A stretch of 64,000 nucleotides of DNA, from assembly GCA_002786065.1 (NCBI GenBank), contig NHNY01000011.1, positions 310,001-374,000 on the forward strand. Reading direction: 5' to 3'. Below the pieces are notes generated by a model. It saw nothing but the letters and a program-made list of their open reading frames with translations. It ran no database searches and was not told the DNA's origin. The position numbers were made by a program, and so were the translations under genes. Position 1 is the stretch's first letter. Every line of letters starts with the position of its first letter. The DNA is from Microcyclospora pomicola (lineage: Eukaryota; Ascomycota; Dothideomycetes; Capnodiales). Shown here in pieces: positions 1 through 9,667 of this stretch.

Positions 1-2091
1 CCGATACAAAGCTCATCGTCGGTGGAAGACGCCCACCGCAATCTGATATCGGCATTCGACAGCTTTTTGATATGTACCACAGATCAGCAGCCAGGCGAGG
101 AACCATCAGTGCCTTCTCTCAAACGTATGGCAATGCGCAGAATACCGAAATACATTGAACTGGAAGAGTCGCAACAGAATGATAGCGATGAACGTGAGAC
201 AGTATCAGATCTGTATATGGAGCTTGAAGACCTAGGCACGAGAGCAAAAGGAGGGTGGGGTGGCTTACGGCATGTTGTTCGTGCGCATGTCATTCGTAAG
301 CTAGAGCTTGCTGTAAGCAGGCGACTGTTACCGACTCACGTTATTAAAACTCTCATCGGCATTTGCGAGCGTCGGAATGCTATCTGGGAAGGCAAGAAGT
401 TGCTCTCAGCTATGGCTTTGTCTACTGGGGCAGTCAAACCTGACGAGGTTATTGACATACTACTGGACTACTGCCCAAAGAACGATTGTAGGGGCTTTTT
501 ATTTGGCACACTTGCGCGCCTGCTACAGGAAAATGATGACTTTTTCTCGGCACTCAGCAAAGAGCAGACAGTCTGGACAGAGTTCGTGACGGCTATCCTG
601 GACCAAAGTAGCCGCACAGCGGCAACAAGATTTTTAGAAGCATTTGTACTCAGGGGAGAAATCTTCGAAGCTAGCTTCGCCGACTCAAAAGACACCAGTC
701 ACATATCAACGACACTTATGAATGTAGTTGCGCTCATAACGGCCATGGGATTGTCTACAACTGAGATTGATTCTGCTGAACCGACGATCGCCGCAGCGTT
801 GTTTAGCAGTGCGACGAGCACCTTCATCAATGGAGGTCATTCTGATCTGAGCTTGCCACTGTTACTTAGCAATCTTACTCTCCTCGCTACAGGGTTTCAG
901 CCAGTATCCGACTCTTGTGCCTTGGACCTCGGAACTATTGTTTCGAGCGTCTCGCAGGCCGCTCGGCCATCACTCGCCTCAACCACAACAAACCCAGCGG
1001 GCTTCATTTGCGAAGTGGCCCGCTGTCTCGATTGTTTGAGTAAGGGTGTTGGGGAAGACATGCTTCGCACTGTCACGCGAGGGTTTCTGGGACTCGCGGC
1101 AACGGAAACGAGCGAAGCAGCCAAAGTATTGCAGAAACTGGCCCTAGATACAGCGGCCGCCCACCTCGAAAGCAGCACTTGTAAGGCAAGCGAGGAATTC
1201 GTAGATGAGGTGGAAGCGCTTGTTCTGTATGGAGTGGACGCGAGCTCCAACACCCCAGAATCAAAGACAGCCTTACCTGGAGCATCTTATCGATGGGAAG
1301 CTGGAATCCAAGAGTGGATCGCCCAAACGCCGTTGGCGGTACAGAAGATGAAACGCGAAGTCGCCAATTGGAACATGGATGGAATGTTACTCAGACAACC
1401 TTTGGGAGCATCCGAAGCAGGAGAGATAATGTTGAGTCCCACGTCGGATGTGTTGAGCATGCTCACGCTACCAGCACATGGGGTTCTTTGTGCAGACACG
1501 ATCACCGCGAAGGTCCCGAGCACGGTGCGGAAGATCGGTAGCCAGAGTGCGTCTTTAATGAACACACTAAAGAGATCGTGGAGTGACGATGTCTGTCCGA
1601 CACGGCAAGATCTATCGTACAGTAAGAGGATCAAAGCGGTCAATGGAGAGAGGCAGGCAGCTGCTGGACCTGATCCGGTGGATTCTGTTGCTGCACTCGC
1701 AAGCTGCAAGGTGAAAACTCACCGACAGGATCCCAAGAAACCCCGAAACTCAGTCAAGTTCTCGCTCCCAACGGAGTGCTGTCAGCAGAACACGATCAAG
1801 CCCGAAATGCAAAACCGCAGGACTGCTCTGCGTGCCATTACTAACGAAACAACACATCAATACTGTAAGACGATACAGGAGCACCGTGCACATATCCCGA
1901 GATCTATCGACATCGAGAACGAATACGACGAGTTGGCAATGGACAGAGGCAAGCTTAAGAAGAGATCTAATGTCTCTGGCCGAGCACATCCTGGCAGAGG
2001 AATGACCGGTCACAAGACGTCACTGCGAGTCGTGCGGAAATGTAGTGTACACCATTGCGATGATAGCAGTGGGGACGAGCTTGCTATGTAG
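1..2091 (+). CDS. Unrecognised fungal protein, 5'-truncated by the window
   Basis: The reading frame is open from base 1. The first codons in frame are not a start and no ATG lies near, so the true start and any 5' exons are outside the window. About 697 residues are visible. The first two thirds are helix-rich and lack obvious motifs; from about residue 480 the chain becomes basic and disordered, with many Lys/Arg/Ser, suggesting a nuclear or nucleic-acid-associated protein (inference only). The short acidic motif DELAM occurs twice, near residue 640 and as the last five residues. I do not recognise the family. The frame has no stops over 2 kb, which supports it being real coding sequence. 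The next gene is on the opposite strand and ends about 100 nt downstream, so the two are convergent. Confidence 0.75.
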   Translation, partial: PIQSSSSVEDAHRNLISAFDSFLICTTDQQPGEEPSVPSLKRMAMRRIPKYIELEESQQNDSDERETVSDLYMELEDLGTRAKGGWGGLRHVVRAHVIRKLELAVSRRLLPTHVIKTLIGICERRNAIWEGKKLLSAMALSTGAVKPDEVIDILLDYCPKNDCRGFLFGTLARLLQENDDFFSALSKEQTVWTEFVTAILDQSSRTAATRFLEAFVLRGEIFEASFADSKDTSHISTTLMNVVALITAMGLSTTEIDSAEPTIAAALFSSATSTFINGGHSDLSLPLLLSNLTLLATGFQPVSDSCALDLGTIVSSVSQAARPSLASTTTNPAGFICEVARCLDCLSKGVGEDMLRTVTRGFLGLAATETSEAAKVLQKLALDTAAAHLESSTCKASEEFVDEVEALVLYGVDASSNTPESKTALPGASYRWEAGIQEWIAQTPLAVQKMKREVANWNMDGMLLRQPLGASEAGEIMLSPTSDVLSMLTLPAHGVLCADTITAKVPSTVRKIGSQSASLMNTLKRSWSDDVCPTRQDLSYSKRIKAVNGERQAAAGPDPVDSVAALASCKVKTHRQDPKKPRNSVKFSLPTECCQQNTIKPEMQNRRTALRAITNETTHQYCKTIQEHRAHIPRSIDIENEYDELAMDRGKLKKRSNVSGRAHPGRGMTGHKTSLRVVRKCSVHHCDDSSGDELAM

Positions 2092-2191
2092 CATCACAGA
2101 TCGTGTTGGAATATGCACCTAGAGTCTGGATAGACATTATCATTTCCATACCTCTCCAGAAGAAGATGTCGCCGCCCCTGCCAAGCACGCT

Positions 2192-2613
2192 TCACTTCCT
2201 GCCTTCGACCATGATGATATGGTACCCTTCACTCGTCTTACACTCACCCCACTTCGGGTTGCCCGTCGAAGACGCCTCGAGTTCAAACGCCACCGCCTCG
2301 AATTCCGGCATGAGGGCACCTTTGGTCTTCCAGCCTAGCGAGCCTCCTTGTCTGCAGATCGCGTCAGCGCAAGTCCATAGCCCGAAGGTGACAAACTTCC
2401 AGTCAGTACACACCTGGCTTTGTCCTCACTGAACTCTCTCGCCACCTCGTCAAACTTCGAGCCGGCGTTCAGCTTGGCGAGCGCCTCTTCTTTCTTGCCA
2501 TGTTTGGCGCAGAGGATGTGGCGGACGTTAATCGATTGAGCGCCTTTGACTTTCCCCGCGCCTTTCTCGGCGGCGCCGTCGTCTTTACCTTTGCCTTTTG
2601 ATTTAGGCGCCAT
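2192..2613 (-). CDS. PIN4: Parvulin-type peptidyl-prolyl isomerase (Par14/PIN4)
   Basis: Two exons, 2613-2414 and 2351-2192, with a 62 nt intron (GTGTGT...CTGCAG) splitting an Arg codon. The product is 119 residues: a Lys/Gly-rich N-terminal tail of about 27 residues like that of human Par14, then one rotamase domain to the C-terminus. Matching landmarks are RHILCAKHGK, EFSEDKARQGGSLGW across the splice junction, and the terminal GYHIIMVEGRK. The family catalyses cis/trans isomerisation of Xaa-Pro bonds and, in the Par14 branch, is linked to ribosome biogenesis and chromatin. There is no WW domain, so it is not Pin1/Ess1. The frame is open further upstream, but the ATG at 2613 begins the basic tail and is the natural start. 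It is divergent from the ALKBH6-like gene. Confidence 0.93.
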
Positions 2614-2842
2614 GGAAAACTTATGTAGGACGGGTTTATGTGGGGATAGTGGGAACAATGTGTTATTCCATTGATGGTCCAGCTGGTGTGTGAATTGGCG
2701 AATGTGAGTAGAGATGGTGCCTGAGGTTGACAGCTCGAACATCATCTCGTACAGGTATACACCCTAACTAGCTATACAACATTGATCGTGGTATGTGCTA
2801 CTAGTCTTGACAGATAATCGTCAAGGCTTATCATCGTGGACC
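2614..2842. promoter_or_regulatory. Compact divergent promoter, PIN4 / ALKBH6-like
   Basis: About 230 nt separate the two ATGs of oppositely oriented housekeeping-type genes, so both promoters and both 5' leaders must lie here. No clear TATA box is visible. Confidence 0.5.
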
Positions 2843-3595
2843 ATGGAGGCTTTCGAAATAAGTAAAGCACCACCATCTATGTACTACATTCCCAACTTCA
2901 TCTCAATTGAAGAAGAAGCATCAATCTTGAGCAGTGTAAGCACCTCAGATCTCGTTGATCAGCACATCTCACTGACCGACCGTCAGATCCCTCCCAACAG
3001 ATGGGTATCGCTCTCACATCGGCGTCTCCAAGCCATTCCCGCACGCCTGACAGCAACAAACACCCTGCTAGCCGCCCCCTTGCCCAAATGGCTCTCCGAC
3101 CCCATTGTCCCACGTCTCCACGATCTGCAGATCTTCTCCGAAGCTCCGCACGGCGTGAACCACTGCTTGATCAACGAGTACCTCCCCGGGCAAGGGATCA
3201 TGCCGCACGAAGACGGCGCCGCCTACCACCCGGTCGTCGCCACCGTCAGTCTCGGCGGCGCATTGGTGCTAGACGTGGCTGAGAAACCGCGTGCAGACAC
3301 GCCGCGAAGCAACGACCTACGCTCTTGGCGCGTATTCCAGGAACCGCGCTCGTTACTGGTCACGACCGGCGCGGCGTATACGGATACGCTGCACGGCATC
3401 GCGGACGTGGAGGTGGACAGTGACCTCACCGCTGAGACGGTGGCGAACTGGGATCTTCTGGATGCGGCGACGACACGACGATTAAGCGATGATGCGGGGG
3501 TACATCGTCGGGGGACGCGCATCAGTCTGACGTACCGCGATGTGCAGAAGGTGTCGAAGGTGGGAAGCAAGATCTTTGGCCGGCCGAGGACGTGA
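2843..3595 (+). CDS. ALKBH6-like 2-oxoglutarate/Fe(II) dioxygenase
   Basis: The ATG at 2843 begins a product of 233 residues if a 51 nt intron at 2936-2986 is removed (GTAAGC donor, CTGAC branch site, CAG acceptor), or 250 if it is retained, because the intron is in frame and has no stop. Removal joins ILSS to IPPNRWVSLSHRRLQ, the contiguous order seen in ALKBH6 proteins. With the spliced numbering, iron ligands are His105 and Asp107 (MPHED) and His167 (DTLHG), and the 2-oxoglutarate-binding arginines are Arg209 and Arg215 (TRISLTYR). Length agrees with human ALKBH6 (about 238 residues). AlkB enzymes oxidatively demethylate nucleic acids or proteins; the fungal ALKBH6 substrate is not evident from sequence. 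Confidence 0.9.
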   Translation: MEAFEISKAPPSMYYIPNFISIEEEASILSSVSTSDLVDQHISLTDRQIPPNRWVSLSHRRLQAIPARLTATNTLLAAPLPKWLSDPIVPRLHDLQIFSEAPHGVNHCLINEYLPGQGIMPHEDGAAYHPVVATVSLGGALVLDVAEKPRADTPRSNDLRSWRVFQEPRSLLVTTGAAYTDTLHGIADVEVDSDLTAETVANWDLLDAATTRRLSDDAGVHRRGTRISLTYRDVQKVSKVGSKIFGRPRT

Positions 3596-4227
3596 GGGAT
3601 GCCCCGTAAGACAGTGATTTGAACTGCTCTGACAGTCTATGTCTGTGCGATCCACAAGCTCCTCATGGCACTTTCGCGCTCCAGCCTAAGCATCCCAGTT
3701 GCGTGTAGTCAAGCCGCTGAGTACAGAGACCATTACGAAACAGCAACCAGACCCGATGGGAACGCCCTTACAGAGCAGCGGAAGGACGCCCGCTAGTCTG
3801 AAGTGTGTGTAAGCTGCCGTTGCTACCATTTCGGCAGCGAAAGAGCTATGGTAGCTAGGTATCACACAGACGGTGTTCCAAAAATTGGAAAGGCATGCAA
3901 TCAAACAGCTAGTATGCTATGGACACGCACGGAAGGGGTCCTTCCACAACGCCATGGTCCGCTGATGGCTGTACATCACTGCTGCTAGCAGCTGCAACAG
4001 GAGCACCGTCGGACAGCCAAAACACAACAGAATATAGACAATGTAGGGTATCGTAAGGTCCATATCTGATAAGCCAGCATCATAGAGCATCATCTTCAAT
4101 ATTTGAAATCTTCGACACATATTCATCGACTTAAACGTTTGATCATCATTACCAATCCTTGTTCCAAGATCCGTCCCGCCTATCATGCATCCAGATGCTT
4201 TGCGTAGATGAAATGTCGGATCGTCAT
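3596..4227. other. Gene-free interval between convergent genes
   Basis: This holds the 3' ends of the ALKBH6-like and EXPERA genes. Only short ORFs without recognisable content occur on either strand, and I see no RNA gene or repeat. Confidence 0.5.
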
Positions 4228-5324
4228 TCATAGATCTTTCTTCGAGCTGCCCGTCGCGGCGATCTCGAGACCTTGATAGATCTCTAGCCCGAACACATAG
4301 GTCAGGTAGCCGGGAACGATGATCCATGCGCCGCTGAAGGGGGGAGTGGTCAGCACATGCGATGACTGGTAGGATGTAGGCAGGAGGCACTCCGGGCGCA
4401 ACACCCAGGATGAATCGATAACTTACTTAGGGATCAAGTAAAGGAAGACCAGACGAAGCCACGAGTTGTGACCGATGTTGTCAAAGCCTATTGCGCCACA
4501 AGGAAAGGTCAGTCTCCGAAGGCATATTCGACACAGGGGGAGAGATGGATTTGATGCCGACAAAAGCAACGCACGAGAGCGACTGACCAGAACAGACCTC
4601 GATAAGCATATACATGATCGTCTTGAAGAACGTCAAGCTCACGACCGAGTAGCCCAGCAAGACCGCAACGGCGGCCGTCTTGCCCGTGACGGTGCGACTC
4701 TGCGCCAACGCCTTGATGCCCGTCGGCAGGTCCTCCTCTTTCGGCGCGCCGCGCCCCTGCTGCTGCGCGTCCGCGACACCGTACGTGTACACGGCATACA
4801 AGTATGCGAGATAGCCCAGCGTCTCGAGGACGTTGAACCAGCTCTGGGTGCCGGGCCAGCCGTGGCGGGTCTCGAAGGCCTTGATGCCGTAGACGTAGTC
4901 CACCTCGCCGTAGAGCTTGTAGGGCGTCCAGATCGGCGCGTGCAGGAAGCCGCCGGGCATGCTATACGGCCGCAGCAGGATGTAGCCGGTGTCCCAGATC
5001 TGTGGTTGCAGGAGAACGAAGCGGTTAGTGAGGGCTAGAGGGGAGATGGGGTTATTGGCGGGTGGAGGATGGGGAGAGGCGCACGACGAGAGGTAAGCTC
5101 ACGGCGAGCCATATCAGGCTCAAGTTGGAGGGCGTGTGAGACCAAAGGTTTGGCGACGTGGTGCTGGACGACACGGCGCGTGGAGAGCGTGTCGCAACTG
5201 CGGATTTCGAGGCGGGGGACGCGGTGGGTGCGGCGCTGGACGTTCGCGTGCTGCGCTTCGTGGGCGATTCGACGAGGACCGGCTCGTCCTGGAAATCGAC
5301 AGGGTGGTTACGGGTCGCGACCAT
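4228..5324 (-). CDS. EXPERA/EBP-type multi-pass membrane protein
   Basis: Four exons were read from splice signals and frame: 5324-5085, 4999-4588, 4487-4427 and 4333-4228, giving 272 residues. The introns are GTGCGC...CACAG, GTCAGT...AATAG and GTAAGT...TTCAG. After a Ser/Thr-rich cytosolic N-terminus (about 65 residues) come hydrophobic segments around SLIWLAVSLPLV, LETLGYLAYLYAVYTYG, AVAVLLGYSVVSLTFF and WLRLVFLYLIPNGAWIIVPG. The phrases WDTGYILLRPYSMPGG, YGEVDYVYG, FDNIGHNSW and IPNGAWIIVPGY are typical of the EXPERA fold, which includes the sterol delta8-delta7 isomerase EBP, TMEM97 and TM6SF. The fungal members with this N-terminus are not proven sterol isomerases, so I give no gene symbol. 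The C-terminus ends in KKDL, which could act as an ER-retention signal (inference). Confidence 0.88.
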
Positions 5325-6958
5325 GATGGCTGTGTGTTGTGCAAAGGAGACTAGAATACTAAGATCCTGTGCGAAGATGGCAGCAAGCTCAGATGTGCTA
5401 CGGTCCAGCCGAGGCGTGAGGAGTTGGGAGGAACACCACAACGAAGGAACATGGCATGTCGGGCGGTGGTTCGAGAACTGCACCATCACGTACATGGGCC
5501 AATGCAGTTCTTGACAATTGCGCAACACGCGCGCATGGCCTTTGAGTTGATATCACGCGTGGTCACTGTAATATGATTGTATCGAGGCCTCTGACTCCGA
5601 CAGCACTCAGCGAACAACAACAACACCACCACAGGTCTCTGCTGAGCTCATGTCACATCTCACTTCTCATCGGAGCACGGAATACCAACACAGATGAGAT
5701 ACCCAGTGAGAGAAACACGACAATCCGTCGAAGCAGTGACTCGCGCAGCAAGGTAGAATACAAGTCCATCGCCAGTCCTCCAAATCCTCTCGCCGCATGC
5801 CAGCGTCCGACAGGCGCATCACTGTAGTACAGTACAGTTCCGTACCACCCCCGATGTATAAGCAAGTCACGCATAAGGTATCACGACCAGCACAAGCGCG
5901 CGCGACCTCCAATCTCAGCGCACAACTCATGTACACGAAGTATGCTCGTGTAAAGGTGAGGTTCCACGACACTGCACGAGATGCGCTATCCATCCAGCAC
6001 TCCAGTCCAGTCGCATGATGAAAGATGCCGTCAAGCGACGAGCTCGACTGGCGGGTGTTTTACAAACAACGCTCGAAGAGTACCGAGGGTCTCCTGGGGT
6101 CGTGAAAGTGTAGCCGTTGCTGTCATGACACTACTATGTCGTGTATGTGAGTAGTGTGAGGTCTTGCCAGTGAGGAGCGAGGTCTTGATATCGGGGGTCA
6201 TGATGGCTTTCTAGGTAGTGAGCAGCTGTAAGGGCGAGGGGTGTCGGAATCCTTCTAGGAGGGTAGGGGAGGATAGACAGGAGGAGTTGTAGTTCACTTG
6301 AGCGGATGTTATTGCTACGTGTAGAGCGGAAGGTCATCGAGGGTCATTGAATGTGACAAGAGGACGAGAGATTGGAATTCCAGGGAATAATAGCGTCGAA
6401 TACGATGCGAATGTGGTGCGGAATCTCGTGGTCAAATGGTAGACATAGAGTGTGGAAAAGATCTGAGATGAATCCTGTCAAGTCGGGAACGGCATAGGCT
6501 ATGGGGTGATGTACGTTAGTCGATTAAGAGCGTCATTAGGAAGTGATCACTCACGACGGTGGTGGAAACAGGGACAGCATCATTCAATCCAACATAATCA
6601 AATACTTGTCAGGCCATGAAGACCAGGCAATTACACCAAAATTATGCTAATACCACAATGTATGTAGACATACACACATACGTACGACCGGCGGAAAAGA
6701 GACGTCGAACAAGCATCAATGCTTCATCCCATCGGATCCTTCCGCCCATGTCTTTTGTGGAAACAAATCGTCGCAGTTGGCGATAAAGGAAAACCCCGCA
6801 GACCGCTTCTCAAAAGAGGTCTCTCGATGTAGAATGTGGACCCATGCTGTGCAACACCATGAACGCCAAGTCATAACGACCTCGCCCAAAGCGGGCCGAG
6901 GTGCGATCCAGATTGTCCATAGGCTTGATGACCTGGTTCAGGAGATGTGTGCAAACAT
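5325..6958. other. Gene-free interval of about 1.6 kb
   Basis: This is upstream of the EXPERA gene and downstream of the small GPI protein, both on the minus strand. The six frames show only short ORFs with no family signature. The right part probably includes the 3' UTR of the GPI gene. I see no tRNA, transposon or clear repeat. Confidence 0.45.
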
Positions 6959-7427
6959 CTACAAGAAGAGAGCGGCGAAGGCACCGGCACCGAGGAGGAG
7001 ACCGGCAGCCTTGACGGAGGCGGCAGCGCCAGTGTATGGGACTGAGCTGGATGGGGTGGAGGTCCACGAGCTGAATTGGGTCGTTAGTAATCATATTCTT
7101 CCCAAAGACGAGACACTGCAGAACTTACCCAGTGCCAGAGGCAGATGGGGCCGAGGCGGTTGGGCCAACGGTCTCGGTGGACGAGGCAGTGGGGTATGGA
7201 GCAACGGTGGACTCGGTCTCGATCGGGGTGGAGGTGGCCACGGTGGTCTCGGACCAGGCGGACGACTCGGACCAGTAGCCAGTGGCGGAGGTTGCGGTGG
7301 CCGGGCAGTTGGTGACCTCAGGACCGCACGAGGTGACGGTGTAGACCTCAGTGTCGTAGACAGTGGCGGTCTCAGCGGCGAAAGCAGCACCTGCGAACAG
7401 GGCAACGGCGGCGAAGGTGGTACGCAT
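6959..7427 (-). CDS. Small GPI-anchored cell-wall-type protein
   Basis: Two exons, 7427-7129 and 7070-6959, with a 58 nt intron (GTAAGT...TTCAG, TACTAAC-like branch ATTACTAACGAC), giving 136 residues. The first 18 residues are a signal peptide (FAAVALFAGAAFA). The middle is Ser/Thr/Pro-rich with several T/S-E-T-V repeats and one CG-x6-C pair near residues 34-41, as expected for an O-glycosylated surface protein. The second exon supplies a small-residue region followed by a hydrophobic tail (AAGLLLGAGAFAALFL), a GPI-attachment signal. Without the splice the ORF would lack this tail, which supports the intron. No enzymatic domain is seen. The likely location is the plasma membrane or cell wall. 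The specific function is unknown. Confidence 0.85.
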
Positions 7428-9423
7428 ATTGATTGATTTGGTGATTGAAATCGGGTGGTTGAAAATGGAAGTGGTGGTGTGTTGGTGATTGAGAGTTAGT
7501 GGTTGGTGAACGAAAGGACGACCTTGGTCAAATATTAGATGGAGCTGAAAGTGGATGTGCGTGGGTGAAGAGGGAGAGAAAGAAGAGCAAAGAAGGGTGT
7601 GTGCGACGGGGAGCAGGCGGTTATATTGGGGCGCGAGGGAAGAATTGGGCGGTACTGAGACGAGATTGCGCCCTGGCTTAGCGGGAGCGCCGAGTGGACC
7701 GGGGTAGAAATTAGAATCGGCGCTCCAACCACGGACAGGCCAAGGCCCTGACCACGACGAGGATACGCGCGTTGACCAGTGGGGGAGTGTATAATCAGAA
7801 CATGTATCGATCGAGGCCGCTGCTCTGGTCGTCCAGGCATTGATTTCCATACAATGCTGCCATGCTCCAGCAGGCGGCTAGAATGCGCAGAGTCTGCCAT
7901 GCAACATGGCAGCGTCTGTACCTGCAGGCTCTGCATCCACCATGCCACTCCTCGTGTTGCGCCATGCCCTGCAGGAGGCATAACGTGCATGAAACGGCAC
8001 AGGAACAGGCATGGCGTGGCGACTGTCTCCAAGCCCCCTAGTCCGTTTCGCCCGTTGTGCCAGTGCATCACGCCGTCCACTGGTTGAGCAGCCGACTGTG
8101 CCACTTTGCTCACTCTCACCCTCCGCCACTCAGGACTCGCTCTCCAGCATCCTGATCTCCGTCCTTTTCAGTCCCTGTCACTCCTGTCCTGTTCTGCCGA
8201 CCAATCGAGGGAAAGGAGACCTGTCTGTCCTGATGCGCTCTCCGAAACTGGGGAAGTCCGTTGCCAAGGAGGGTTTCACTTTCGCGCCGCAGCCTTTCCC
8301 CTGTTGAGAGCAACGGTTGTTGGCGATGACGCGCGTCTGATCGGTTTGGACTTGGCTGCCATACTCCAGTGACGTACTGGAGTGGAGTGTGAGTGTGCAA
8401 GCAGTCGTTCGGAGCCTCCTGTTGACGACGCACATAGTACGCTGGTAGTTAGTTCACCCATACCTTATAGAACAGCTTCTGCTCAACGTATAGATGGCCT
8501 CGCGCGTGCTAGGGTCACCCATCTCATCGTGCTGTCCGCCTGTGTTTCGGAATTCCGCACGGTCAATCTCTGCACCAGCTAGGATCTTCAATCGCACTTT
8601 CACTGTTGATTGGCACTGATCCTTTCTTGATCGGCAGACCAGCTCCTTTCTTTCTACAGTAACGTACTTCTCTAGGGAGATCCGTACAGTACCAGCAACG
8701 CTGATATTGTCCTTGGCTGACAATTCGAAATCTTGCGGTCATGGGTCATCGAGACGAAGCGATCACTCAACACACACATGAGCTGTCCTGGATCTCCTCT
8801 ATTGTCTCCAATGTGAACCGCGAATCTGATCCACGATATTTCGTCGTCGTCCATGCCGAGGCGCTCGCCTGCCAGGGATGGGGTGGTGTCCCGGAGTCCT
8901 CACCTTGCTGCATAAAGAGCACCACGCTCTAGGTCACGGTACGTTGTCGGAAAGCATGATGAGATGCTTGCAGCCATACCTGAATCCTGGTTGTTGGTCC
9001 TGTGACTCCGGTTCCTTGTTGGGATTGTTGTTGCTGGAACAGTCACCTTGCCAACCATCGCTGTACGGAAGGCCTACTGAATAGGGTCTTTGGCCTGCGG
9101 ACTTCAGACCTGCGACACTACTACATGCATGTCTAAGGTAGGTTGCGCATCATGTCGATTCAGCATCTACAGTACATATGTCGAGCTACAGTCCTCTAAC
9201 GTTCTCATACCACGTGCTCCGACAATATATGCAGGCTGTACTGCTCTGCCCGGCACGATGGCCCACTTCGGCAGGACTTCACTACACTTGTCTGACAAGA
9301 TCGCCCGGGGTATCTTATGTTTCAGGACAACTACGTCACACGGTCGGCATACACAAAGCCACTTGCTATACTAATCTCAGAATACGATAACCTTGGCTCT
9401 ATGTATGGTATCCTATATCAGTC

Positions 9424-9449
9424 TGCAGGCCTATACCTGGCGGCCTGCA
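9424..9449. repeat. Perfect 8-bp inverted repeat, 10-nt loop
   Basis: TGCAGGCC at 9424-9431 is followed by its reverse complement GGCCTGCA at 9442-9449. It could form a short hairpin or be a dimeric protein-binding site. It lies about 220 nt upstream of the repeat-containing GPI protein start and directly before a TATA-like sequence. Confidence 0.6.
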
Positions 9450-9459
9450 TGTATATTAA
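9450..9459 (+). promoter_or_regulatory. TATA-like element upstream of the GPI protein
   Basis: TGTATATTAA lies about 210 nt before the ATG at 9668, and the stretch between is pyrimidine-rich, as is common in fungal promoters. Assignment is by sequence and position only. Confidence 0.35.
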
Positions 9460-9667
9460 GGTTCTCGTAATCATACCACATATGTAAGCAGACAGCTGGC
9501 TGGGAGGGAGTGGGAGCAGACTAGCAACAAACTCTTTTCTCCGACCCATTCCTCCTAGGCATCACAGTCCTTTCGGCTCTCGTCGCGTCCACCGCCTCCC
9601 ACACTCGTTCTGCCTGCTGTTTGGCAACCCACCTTCGCTTGACCACCGGCGTTCAGATCATCGAACA

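Larger units (their letters stand above)
7428..9667. other. Gene-free interval of about 2.2 kb
   Basis: Upstream regions of two divergent surface-protein genes lie here. ORFs are short or begin without ATG. Two overlapping minus-strand frames at 8454-8854 look mildly protein-like but could not be joined by a splice that keeps the frame open. A perfect inverted repeat and a TATA-like element occur near 9.4 kb and are listed separately. Confidence 0.45.

Noticed and set aside
6777-7436. 219-codon plus-strand Gly-rich frame
   Set aside because: It is antisense to the Ser/Thr-rich GPI protein, whose signal peptide, intron and GPI tail fit together on the minus strand.
8454-8854. Two overlapping minus-strand frames with protein-like composition
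   Set aside because: They are in different frames; the only plausible 50-nt intron creates a stop at the junction, and there is no recognisable family.
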